NCBI GenBank assembly: GCA_023399355.1
Contig: JAEWQC010000352.1
Coordinates: 1 to 5,321 of the forward strand
Reading direction: 5' to 3'
Source of the DNA: Bacillota bacterium
Lineage (GTDB): Bacteria; Bacillota; Clostridia; Acetivibrionales; DTU013
Length of the DNA stretch: 5,321 bases
The number at the start of each line of letters is the position of its first letter. The stretch's first letter is position 1. The notes beneath the pieces are model-generated. The model had not been told where the DNA came from. It did no database searches and saw nothing but the letters and a program-made list of their open reading frames with translations. Shown here one piece after another: positions 1 to 5,321 of the stretch. A program made the translations under genes and the position numbers.

Positions 1-476
1 CCATTACGGAAGTCATTCATGAAATCACAGTAATCACTAATACGATTGCTGCAGCAGTCACCGAGCAGTCGGCAATCGTCGGAGAAATATCCAATTCCGT
101 TGTACAGGCTTCCAACAAGGTGAATCAGATTACAGGAGATATCGGAAGTATCGCTGAGAATTCCGGCAACATGGCTGAAAGCATTACCTCCGCTTCAAGG
201 GGCGTCAATGAGGTCGCAAGGTCTGCGATGGAGCTTTCAAAGGCTTCCAATGATGCCAGCAGAAATGTTGACAAAGTATCTTCAAAAGTCAGGGAAGTTG
301 CGGAGGTATCAAAGCAAAATTCACTGGAGGTAAAAGAAATCTCCAGGAATATTCATGACATTAGTGTTTCATCGCTGAATGTATCCGACATCGCATCTCA
401 ATCCAGCGAATATGCGAAGGGACTGTCGGAAATATCACAGAAATTGAATGCATATGTAAAGCAGTTTAAGATATGA
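1..476 (+). CDS. Methyl-accepting chemotaxis protein, C-terminal end (5' truncated by window edge)
   Basis: This is the last 157 or so residues of a chemoreceptor; the reading frame is open from base 3 back through the left edge, so the true start is outside. The whole stretch is Ala/Ser/Asn-rich amphipathic helix in heptads, typical of the cytoplasmic MCP signalling coiled coil that binds CheA and CheW at its tip and is methylated on its flanks. The stretch IAAAVTEQSAIVGEIS (bases 45-92) matches the conserved C-terminal methylation-helix region (family pattern IAxAVEEQSAxxxEI). The hairpin-tip motif and any sensor domain lie upstream. The protein ends in VKQFKI, a common clostridial MCP ending, with no NWETF-like CheR tether. 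The coiled coil runs about 135 residues past the EQS motif, longer than I expect for common MCPs. GTG at 120 is an internal codon, not a start. Family call is firm; ligand unknown. Confidence 0.93.
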   Translation, partial: ITEVIHEITVITNTIAAAVTEQSAIVGEISNSVVQASNKVNQITGDIGSIAENSGNMAESITSASRGVNEVARSAMELSKASNDASRNVDKVSSKVREVAEVSKQNSLEVKEISRNIHDISVSSLNVSDIASQSSEYAKGLSEISQKLNAYVKQFKI

Positions 477-491
477 CAAGGCCGGTGGAAT

Positions 492-1607
492 ATGGAGAAA
501 CTTAATGTACTTGTGATCAGCGGATCGGTTCTTTACCGAAAAATTCTTTCTGAAGCAGTAAGCAAAACGGAGTTGGGTGTGGTGAAGCATAATGCACCCA
601 ACATATCCATAGCCACGGAATGGCTGAACCAGAGCGAGATCCATGTTGTGATCCTGGATACGATCTTGCTGGAGACAGTCGGAAAAGGAATACTGCAGGT
701 CATCGGCAGGGATAACCCCAAGCTGAATATTTTACTGACCTGCAGCGGAGAAATGAAAGATCCGGAGTTGATTGTGCAAGCGCTTGAGATGGGTGCCATA
801 GACTATATCCCGAAAGCAGACGGGGAGAGCGACGAGGAGAAGGTTGAGTTTATCCGGCGCAGCTTAAGACCGCTGTTTATAGGAATGCAGGTCAGGATGA
901 AGAGTTCGGGTCTGGAAAATGGTACGGCTCTTGTCAATGAATCAGGTGGATGGGACGGTTTCAAGCCGGTGAGCTGCGAGTGGGAGCCAAGGGGCAAAAC
1001 CGGGAAAAAAGCTGCCTTCAGGAAAGCGGATCTGGTGTTGATCGCCTCTTCCACAGGTGGGCCGGTAGCGTTGGAAAAGGTGCTGGGGGATCTACCCGGA
1101 AGCTTCAGGATACCGGTGCTTGTTGTCCAGCATATGCCGCCGGAATTTACACGGATTCTGGCGGAGACACTGGACAAAAAGTCAGCGGTCAGTGTTGTCG
1201 AGGCAAACGACAATGACCAGGTGACAGACAATCGCATTATGATCGCGCCGGGAGGCTTCCACATGACAGTAGCCGGCCTTGAACGGTCGAAGGTCATCCT
1301 GAAGATGGAAGACACGCCGATGGTAAACGGTGTGCGCCCGGCGGCAGATGTGTTATTTCATTCAGTAGCCGAGCAATATGCCGGAAAAGATGTTTTGGCA
1401 GTCATACTGACAGGAATGGGAAGTGATGGTGCAAAAGGAGTTAACGAACTGAAGAAAAATTGTAACTGCTACTGCATAACTCAGAGTGAAAGTACCTGTG
1501 TTGTTTATGGAATGCCAAGGTGTGTCTTTGAGGCTGGCCTCTCAGATGAGGTAGTTGACCTTGAAAAAATCTCCAGGCGTATTGCAGCGATGGCATCGGG
1601 AAAGTGA
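492..1607 (+). CDS. cheB: Chemotaxis methylesterase/glutamine deamidase CheB with degenerate receiver domain
   Basis: CheB is a cytoplasmic enzyme that hydrolyses glutamyl methyl esters on MCPs (and often deamidates glutamines), resetting receptor sensitivity. The 371 residues have the usual layout: receiver domain about 3-125, linker about 126-178, esterase domain about 179-368. The esterase is intact: ASSTGGP with the catalytic Ser187, QHMPPEFT with His214, and TGMGSDG with Asp312, plus the late VVYGMPR motif. The receiver keeps the phospho-acceptor Asp56, Thr83 and Lys108, but the Mg2+-binding acidic pair after strand 1 is Ser10-Gly11 and the usual MPxMDG stretch after Asp56 is lost. Phosphorylation control by CheA is therefore doubtful. 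A Cys-rich patch (C324, C326, C328) replaces the usual Gly-rich segment. ATG 492 is the only start that preserves receiver strand 1; its ribosome site is weak (GGTGG at 484-488, AAGG at 478-481). It begins 15 bases after the MCP stop. Confidence 0.96.
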   Translation: MEKLNVLVISGSVLYRKILSEAVSKTELGVVKHNAPNISIATEWLNQSEIHVVILDTILLETVGKGILQVIGRDNPKLNILLTCSGEMKDPELIVQALEMGAIDYIPKADGESDEEKVEFIRRSLRPLFIGMQVRMKSSGLENGTALVNESGGWDGFKPVSCEWEPRGKTGKKAAFRKADLVLIASSTGGPVALEKVLGDLPGSFRIPVLVVQHMPPEFTRILAETLDKKSAVSVVEANDNDQVTDNRIMIAPGGFHMTVAGLERSKVILKMEDTPMVNGVRPAADVLFHSVAEQYAGKDVLAVILTGMGSDGAKGVNELKKNCNCYCITQSESTCVVYGMPRCVFEAGLSDEVVDLEKISRRIAAMASGK

Positions 1608-1608
1608 C

Positions 1609-1614
1609 GGGAGG
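1609..1614 (+). promoter_or_regulatory. Ribosome binding site of cheR (GGGAGG)
   Basis: GGGAGG lies four bases before ATG 1619, immediately after the cheB stop codon. It favours that ATG over the in-frame GTG at 1604, which overlaps the cheB stop and would add five residues outside the family alignment. The closeness to the cheB stop suggests translational coupling. Confidence 0.75.
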
Positions 1615-1618
1615 AAGA

Positions 1619-2476
1619 ATGAATCTGTCTTTGGTTGAATTCCAGCACATTCAGAAATATATCGAAAGCCAATGTGGGATTTCACTTGGAGAGAACAAGG
1701 CCTATCTCATTGAGACCAGGCTGGCCAAACTTCTTCAGGATACCGGCATTTGCAGCTTTGATAACTTATGCTCCATGATCAGCAGCAACAGGATTCCTGC
1801 GAGATTATCCAAAGAAATCGTGGATGCCATTACTACAAATGAAACGCTTTGGTTTCGGGATAAGACGCCATGGATCATCCTTGAGGAGATTCTTATGCCT
1901 GGATTTATTGAGGATCTTCGCCGTGGCAAAAAGAACCGGATCCGGATATGGAGTGCGGGGTGTTCCACCGGGCAGGAACCATACAGTATTGCTATGGCTA
2001 TTGAGAATTATCTTCAGTATGGCGGAATACAGGATGTTTCACTAAGAGATTTCGAAATCACTGCCACCGATATTTCGTACCCTGCGCTTGCCGATGCGGA
2101 GGCAGGTCTCTATGATAATATATCGATCTCCAGAGGGCTGCCCGACTCTAGCAGGATGAAATATTTCAAATATGAAAAAGAGCAGTGGAGTATAGATCAA
2201 AAGATACGCAATGCAGTACATTTCAGCTGGTTTAATTTGCAGAACAGTTTTTCGGCATTAGGTAAATTTGAGGTTATCTTCTGCAGATATGTTTTAATAT
2301 ACTTTTCCAATTCTCTCAAGACAAGTATCCACGGGAAGATGGCAGGATGTCTTCAGCAGAACGGGACTCTTTTCCTGGGAAGTTCCGAACTTTATCCGGA
2401 ATACGATCATTGTTTCGAGATGAGAAATTATAGGGATGGAATCTATTATGAAGTAAAACAGGGGGAAGTTATTTAA
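1619..2476 (+). CDS. cheR: Chemotaxis protein methyltransferase CheR
   Basis: CheR transfers methyl groups from S-adenosylmethionine to specific glutamates of MCPs in the cytoplasm, opposing CheB. The 285-residue length is normal. The N-terminal helical domain (about 1-75) has the family pattern FxxIxxYIExxxGIxLxxxKxxLIxxRL. It is followed by TTNETLWFRD (72-81), the SAM-binding motif WSAGCSTGQEPYS (111-123), and the acidic residue after strand 2 in ITATDIS (Asp151). Then come RGLP (172-175), the NL pair at 206-207, and FCRYVLIYF (221-229). In the last motif the family normally has RNV; here residue 224 is Tyr instead of Asn, next to the cofactor pocket. LFLGSSE near the C-terminus matches the family LFLGHSE. 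There are no C-terminal TPR repeats. The gene is 11 bases downstream of cheB, consistent with co-production of the two adaptation enzymes. Confidence 0.96.
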   Translation: MNLSLVEFQHIQKYIESQCGISLGENKAYLIETRLAKLLQDTGICSFDNLCSMISSNRIPARLSKEIVDAITTNETLWFRDKTPWIILEEILMPGFIEDLRRGKKNRIRIWSAGCSTGQEPYSIAMAIENYLQYGGIQDVSLRDFEITATDISYPALADAEAGLYDNISISRGLPDSSRMKYFKYEKEQWSIDQKIRNAVHFSWFNLQNSFSALGKFEVIFCRYVLIYFSNSLKTSIHGKMAGCLQQNGTLFLGSSELYPEYDHCFEMRNYRDGIYYEVKQGEVI

Positions 2477-2496
2477 TTATTGAAAAATGTCAATAA
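2477..2496 (+). repeat. AT-rich inverted repeat (7-bp stem, 6-base loop) between cheR and cheY
   Basis: TTATTGA (2477-2483) and TCAATAA (2490-2496) are perfect reverse complements separated by AAAATG. The repeat starts at the base after the cheR stop and ends just before the cheY ribosome site. With only one G:C pair in the stem and no following T-run it is not an intrinsic terminator. It could be a weak RNA hairpin, a protein site, or chance in an AT-rich gap. Confidence 0.4.
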
Positions 2497-2502
2497 ATGA
2501 AA

Positions 2503-2507
2503 GGGGG
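2503..2507 (+). promoter_or_regulatory. Ribosome binding site of cheY (GGGGG)
   Basis: AAGGGGG sits seven bases before ATG 2515. It lies inside the longer reading frame that opens at ATG 2497, which has no ribosome site of its own, so 2515 is the preferred start. Confidence 0.75.
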
Positions 2508-2514
2508 CGTTCAA

Positions 2515-2871
2515 ATGGCAAAAAGGTGCTTACTGGTGGATGATTCTCCGTTGATTCACACATTGCTGAGAAGAACTCTGGAGAAATATAATTATGAAGT
2601 TTGCGGCGATGCAATGAACGGAAGAGACGGCCTTGATCTATTCGGGAGACTTCATCCTGACATCGTATTCATGGATATTAACATGCCGGTCATGGATGGC
2701 ATATCCGCGGCCACTGAAATAAAGAAGGCGGATCCGCAGGCTCAGATCATCATGTTAAGTGCACTGGATGATGAACATGTCATCAAAAATGCACAAGACC
2801 TGGGAATCAATATATTTCTGAAGAAGCCTTTTGACGATTACAAAATTATCAGTGCCGTATCGAAGTTATAA
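2515..2871 (+). CDS. cheY: Single-domain response regulator, CheY type
   Basis: A 118-residue stand-alone receiver with no output domain, the usual size for CheY. In chemotaxis, CheY is phosphorylated by CheA and, when phosphorylated, binds the flagellar switch. All phosphorylation residues are present: acidic pair Asp9-Asp10 in LLVDDSP, phospho-acceptor Asp54 in VFMDINMPVMDG, Ser82, and Lys104 in FLKKPF. Phe101 takes the position of the switch aromatic (Tyr106 in E. coli CheY). The site is fully canonical, in contrast to the degraded receiver of the neighbouring CheB. It lies 38 bases after cheR and 25 bases before two CheX-type phosphatase genes, which makes it their likely substrate. Sequence alone does not exclude a CheY paralog that controls something other than the flagellar motor, or acts as a phosphate sink. 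Confidence 0.92.
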   Translation: MAKRCLLVDDSPLIHTLLRRTLEKYNYEVCGDAMNGRDGLDLFGRLHPDIVFMDINMPVMDGISAATEIKKADPQAQIIMLSALDDEHVIKNAQDLGINIFLKKPFDDYKIISAVSKL

Positions 2872-2881
2872 CAACAAAAAA

Positions 2882-2888
2882 AGGAAGG
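2882..2888 (+). promoter_or_regulatory. Ribosome binding site of the first CheX gene (AGGAAGG)
   Basis: AGGAAGG follows an A-run and lies eight bases before ATG 2897. It decides the start against an in-frame ATG at 2831 that falls inside cheY and would add 22 residues unrelated to the CheX family. Confidence 0.78.
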
Positions 2889-2896
2889 TATTGCAA

Positions 2897-3373
2897 ATGG
2901 GAATGGAGCTTTATCAACCGTTTTTAAAATTGGCCAGAGAAACCGTTCAATCAATGGCTAACCTGAAGCTGGACGTAGTCGGAGCGGTGAATTCCGAAAG
3001 CGAGGAAATCGTGTCCATGGGGGTAACTTCGATTATAACCTGTACCGGAAAAATGAAAGGCAGATGCATGCTGGACTTTGAGCCTGAATTGGCGCTCGCG
3101 CTTGCGCAGAATATAACCGGTACCGCCTATACAAATGTTAAGGATCCCATGGTACTGGCAACCGTCTCAGAACTGAACAACATTATCTCCGGGGGCGCCA
3201 TATCTTCGTTGAATAATGCATATGGCCTGAATCTTTGGCTTGCACCTCCCATCGTTTTTTCAGGGAAAAATTGTATCATCTGCATTCCCAAGCTTGCTTC
3301 GGCCTCCATAAACTGCACGACGCTGTATGGGAAGCTGAAGATCAACATCGCCTTTGAAGGGGGGAATCATTAA
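2897..3373 (+). CDS. CheX-family CheY-P phosphatase paralog 1 (divergent)
   Basis: A 158-residue protein with the CheC/CheX/FliY phosphatase fold pattern, over essentially the whole CheX length. Family members dephosphorylate CheY-P, inserting a Glu and an Asn from an ExxN helix into the CheY active site. Here the helix is VSELNNIISGGAISSL, with Glu92 and Asn95 and the following Gly-rich turn. A TSII strand precedes it and LAPPIVFSG (115-123) follows, matching TPPSLIFGD in the next gene. It is cytoplasmic, with no signal or membrane segment. It is less typical of CheX than its downstream neighbour: the N-terminus differs, and it is Cys-rich (49, 57, 126, 129, 140, including a CIIC pair in a late strand). 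It starts 25 bases after cheY and stops one base before the next gene. It may act on CheY alone, pair with the second CheX, or have another partner; membership in the CheX family is the solid part. Confidence 0.82.
   Translation: MGMELYQPFLKLARETVQSMANLKLDVVGAVNSESEEIVSMGVTSIITCTGKMKGRCMLDFEPELALALAQNITGTAYTNVKDPMVLATVSELNNIISGGAISSLNNAYGLNLWLAPPIVFSGKNCIICIPKLASASINCTTLYGKLKINIAFEGGNH
3357..3364 (+). promoter_or_regulatory. Ribosome binding site of the second CheX gene (AAGGGGGG)
   Basis: AAGGGGGG lies within the last codons of the preceding gene, ten bases before ATG 3375. It supports that ATG over the in-frame TTG at 3354, which would overlap the upstream gene. Only one base separates the upstream stop from this ATG, so the two genes are probably translationally coupled. 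Confidence 0.72.
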
Positions 3374-3374
3374 T

Positions 3375-3836
3375 ATGGATATAAAATATATCGCTCCCTT
3401 TTTGGATTCATTAGTCAAGGTCTTGTCCAGCTTTGGCATCAATGATGTCAAGAGGGGCAAGATCAGCAGCAAGGAAACGATGAACACGGATAAGGATGTT
3501 ACCTCCATCATAGGGATTGTCGGAGGCTTCAGAGGCAATGTGGCGTATTCCTTTTCCTCAGGGACTGCAAAACAGCTTGCGTCTGCAATGATGATGGGAA
3601 TGCCTGTTGAACAACTGGACTCCATGAGCAGGAGTGCAGTAGGTGAGCTCACCAATATGATCACGGGAACAGCTGCAGCTATTTTTTCGGCAAAGGGGGA
3701 GGAAATCCTGCTAACTCCGCCATCGTTGATTTTCGGAGATGAGATCTTTTTCATTATCAGTATGGTTCAGACAATAAGCATAGATATGATGACACCGGCG
3801 GGCGTGATTGAAATCAATATAGGACTTGAGGTCTAG
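3375..3836 (+). CDS. cheX: Chemotaxis phosphatase CheX (paralog 2, canonical)
   Basis: A 153-residue cytoplasmic protein closely following the typical clostridial CheX pattern. It opens MDIKYIAPFLDSLVKVL, continues DVKRGKIS (24-31), then TSIIGIVGGFRGNVAYSF (43-60), MMMGMPVEQLD (72-82), the active-site helix SAVGELTNMITGTAA with Glu91 and Asn94 (ExxN), and TPPSLIFGD. Known CheX proteins are dimers that hydrolyse the aspartyl phosphate of CheY-P; this ends the tumble or reversal signal in organisms without CheZ. The active-site Glu aligns within one residue of that in the upstream paralog (91 versus 92), so the two are collinear full-length copies rather than a fragment and a whole gene. Similar residues recur at equivalent places (TSII, LAxxxxG, ELxNxIxGxA, PPxxxF), pointing to an old tandem duplication. 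Position directly after cheY supports the role. Confidence 0.92.
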   Translation: MDIKYIAPFLDSLVKVLSSFGINDVKRGKISSKETMNTDKDVTSIIGIVGGFRGNVAYSFSSGTAKQLASAMMMGMPVEQLDSMSRSAVGELTNMITGTAAAIFSAKGEEILLTPPSLIFGDEIFFIISMVQTISIDMMTPAGVIEINIGLEV

Positions 3837-3871
3837 CAGAAATGCCGTCAGCGGTCAGTTCAAATTGGAAT

Positions 3872-3876
3872 GGGGG
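3872..3876 (+). promoter_or_regulatory. Ribosome binding site of the second MCP gene (GGGGG)
   Basis: TGGGGGAT lies six bases before ATG 3883, in the 46-base gap after cheX, the longest gap in the window. No competing start with a comparable site is seen. The rest of the gap shows no convincing promoter or terminator. Confidence 0.72.
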
Positions 3877-3882
3877 ATAAAT

Positions 3883-5321
3883 ATGGGTTATAGAATTTCG
3901 TATCTTTTAAACAGGAAACTTAAAGCAGACTCCGAAAAGATATTTGAGGGTATTGCCACCGGAAGGAAAAAAGCACTGGACAACTGGTTCAACAATACCT
4001 GGACAGAATTGGGCTTTATAAAAGATATGGTTTTATCCTGCCTGATCCAGAATCTAGAGATGGATGAGATAAGCGGATTGCTGAAGGAAAAACGCGAAAG
4101 CTTTAATAATTTTTCCGAATTATTTCTAACGGACATAAGCGGTGAAGTGTTGGCCTCCACGGATAAGGACAGCATCAGAGCCAACAGGAAAGAACTTCCC
4201 AATCATTCCAAAGGACTGGAGGGAAAGCCCTGGATGCATGGGCCGTATGTTGATGAAGACACGTTGCGGATCGGGAATTGCAATTCAAAATTTTTTGACG
4301 CAGTTACCCTGATGTTTTCATACCCGCTTACGGTGAAGGGGACCAATTTAAAATACACCCTCATGGGCAGAGTACCCAACGATGTTATGAGCGATGTCAT
4401 ACAAGCCGAGGAGACTCACGTGTTCAAGGATTCAGGCGACAATTATTTGTTTATTGTCAGCACGGACAGGGACGTCAAAACAGGAACCGCCATCTCAAGA
4501 AGCAGGTTTGAAGATAACACCTTTACACTGGGCGAAAACCTCAAAGGTGGTGTGCGGACTGAAAAATGGGGAACGGTAAGAATAAAGGACCATACGGAAT
4601 TTGAGATCCTGTTTAATGATCCGGCAACGAATGATTTGCATAGGGGTGTAAAAAGAACCATCGGGACCAAAGGGCAGCATCTGGAAACCTGGCCTGGTTA
4701 TCCCGACTACAGGCATATCCTTGTAGGCGGCAAAGGGGTGCTGATTCAGCCTCCGAATTGTGAAGAGGTCTGGGGAATGCTTTGTGAAGGAGACATAGCA
4801 GAAATATATCATTCAATCGGCATCAATGTGAAATGTACCTTTACGATAGCTCTGATCAGCGGTCTGCTCTTTCTTGCGGCTCTGCTGATCCCGCCATATG
4901 GTTTTGGCCGGCCTGCTGTTCTGAAGACAGGAATCGCTTGGCTACTAAGTATTGCAGCTACCTATGCCATTATCGGGAAAACAGTCATAAAACCATTGAA
5001 TCAAGTTACGGAGACGCTCCAGGAAATTGCCGATGGAGAAGGGGATTTGACCCGGAGGATCTCCGGCAGTTCCAATGATGAAATCAGCAAGCTTGCATTA
5101 TTTTTCAACCTCTTCGCAGACAAGATGCAGAAAACCGTCGGGAATGTATTTGCCACTGCATCCAGCCTGAACAAGGCTTCGGATGAACTGATGGACGTAG
5201 CGGACAACATGGCAAAAAGCACCCGTGAAATGAATATGAAAACGAGCGAAGCAAAGTGGGCCGTCGAGCAAATCACTGCTGTTATCGGTAAATCGGCCAG
5301 TGCTTCTTCGGAAACCAGCAC
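3883..5321 (+). CDS. Methyl-accepting chemotaxis protein with N-terminal Cache-like sensor, TM hairpin and HAMP (3' truncated by window edge)
   Basis: The frame is open for 479 residues to the right edge. Residues 1-317 form a soluble sensor with no signal peptide or membrane segment. A leading helix carries RKKALDNWFNNTW (28-40); then comes a Cache-like strand pair ELFLTDISGEVLASTDKD (79-96) and DAVTLMFSYPLTVKG (139-153). A second half has distinctive blocks DSGDNYLF (183-190), SRSRFEDNTFTLGENLKGG (205-223), HTEFEILFNDPAT (237-249) and PGYPDYRH (271-278). Two hydrophobic helices follow, about 319-338 and 345-365, joined by a turn of roughly six residues. HAMP starts at IKPLNQV (Pro371) and includes GEGDLTRRI (385-393); HAMP ends near 418. 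Next comes the start of the N-terminal signalling coiled coil; methylation sites and hairpin tip lie outside. The hairpin places sensor and HAMP on the same, probably cytoplasmic, side. It likely signals through the CheA pathway served by the upstream genes. Ligand is unknown; no haem CxxCH motif is present. Confidence 0.9.
   Translation, partial: MGYRISYLLNRKLKADSEKIFEGIATGRKKALDNWFNNTWTELGFIKDMVLSCLIQNLEMDEISGLLKEKRESFNNFSELFLTDISGEVLASTDKDSIRANRKELPNHSKGLEGKPWMHGPYVDEDTLRIGNCNSKFFDAVTLMFSYPLTVKGTNLKYTLMGRVPNDVMSDVIQAEETHVFKDSGDNYLFIVSTDRDVKTGTAISRSRFEDNTFTLGENLKGGVRTEKWGTVRIKDHTEFEILFNDPATNDLHRGVKRTIGTKGQHLETWPGYPDYRHILVGGKGVLIQPPNCEEVWGMLCEGDIAEIYHSIGINVKCTFTIALISGLLFLAALLIPPYGFGRPAVLKTGIAWLLSIAATYAIIGKTVIKPLNQVTETLQEIADGEGDLTRRISGSSNDEISKLALFFNLFADKMQKTVGNVFATASSLNKASDELMDVADNMAKSTREMNMKTSEAKWAVEQITAVIGKSASASSETS

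Noticed and set aside
120..122. GTG at 120 as a start for a small 118-residue protein
   Set aside because: The frame is open upstream to the window edge and the upstream residues continue the MCP methylation helix, so this is an internal valine.
803..1315. Long open frame on the - strand (170 codons) across cheB
   Set aside because: It is antisense to the conserved CheB esterase domain, has no ribosome site, and its translation is low-complexity and unlike any protein family I know; it is a shadow of cheB codon structure.
2875..2882. A-run after cheY as part of a terminator
   Set aside because: There is no stem before it on this strand, it merges into the next gene's ribosome site, and the operon clearly continues.
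3260..3754. Long open frame on the - strand (164 codons) across the two CheX genes
   Set aside because: It is antisense to two recognisable CheX genes and spans their junction; no start signal or domain is visible.
3844..3858. Possible small hairpin (CCG-TCAG-CGG) in the cheX-MCP gap
   Set aside because: The stem is only three G/C pairs, there is no T-run, and chance explains it.
4394..5078. Short + strand frames (4394-4579 and 4833-5078) inside the second MCP
   Set aside because: Both are out of frame with the uninterrupted MCP reading frame from 3883 and have no family resemblance; the MCP frame has HAMP and membrane features at the same place.

Overview
The window is one stretch of a chemotaxis (che) operon. 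All seven genes lie on the + strand, with gaps of 1 to 46 bases. In order they are: the 3' end of a methyl-accepting chemotaxis protein (MCP), cheB (methylesterase), cheR (methyltransferase), a stand-alone cheY-type response regulator, two consecutive CheX-family phosphatase genes, and the 5' part of a second MCP that runs off the right edge. There is no RNA gene, mobile element, CRISPR array or gene-free stretch over 50 bases. I see no convincing promoter or terminator, so transcription probably enters from the left and continues past the right edge.

The organism is most likely an anaerobic Firmicute of the Clostridia type. The evidence is strong purine-rich Shine-Dalgarno sites (runs of GGGGG or AGGAAGG), a moderate GC content (mid-40s percent by eye), CheX as the CheY phosphatase, and an MCP whose C-terminus lacks the enterobacterial NWETF-type CheR tether. 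This is inference from style and gene content; the species cannot be named from the window.

The genes form the adaptation and signal-termination half of a chemosensory pathway. CheR adds methyl groups to receptor glutamates and CheB removes them. CheY carries the phosphoryl signal, and the CheX proteins would remove it. CheA, CheW and CheD are not in the window and would have to be encoded nearby or elsewhere.

Three points depart from the textbook arrangement. The CheB receiver domain lacks the acidic pair needed for Mg2+ binding, while its esterase domain is intact. Two diverged CheX paralogs sit back to back, both keeping the ExxN active-site signature. The second MCP has a sensor of about 315 residues with no N-terminal membrane segment, followed by a tight two-helix hairpin and a HAMP domain, so the sensor is predicted to be cytoplasmic (Aer-like topology) although it resembles a Cache domain, a fold normally found outside the membrane.
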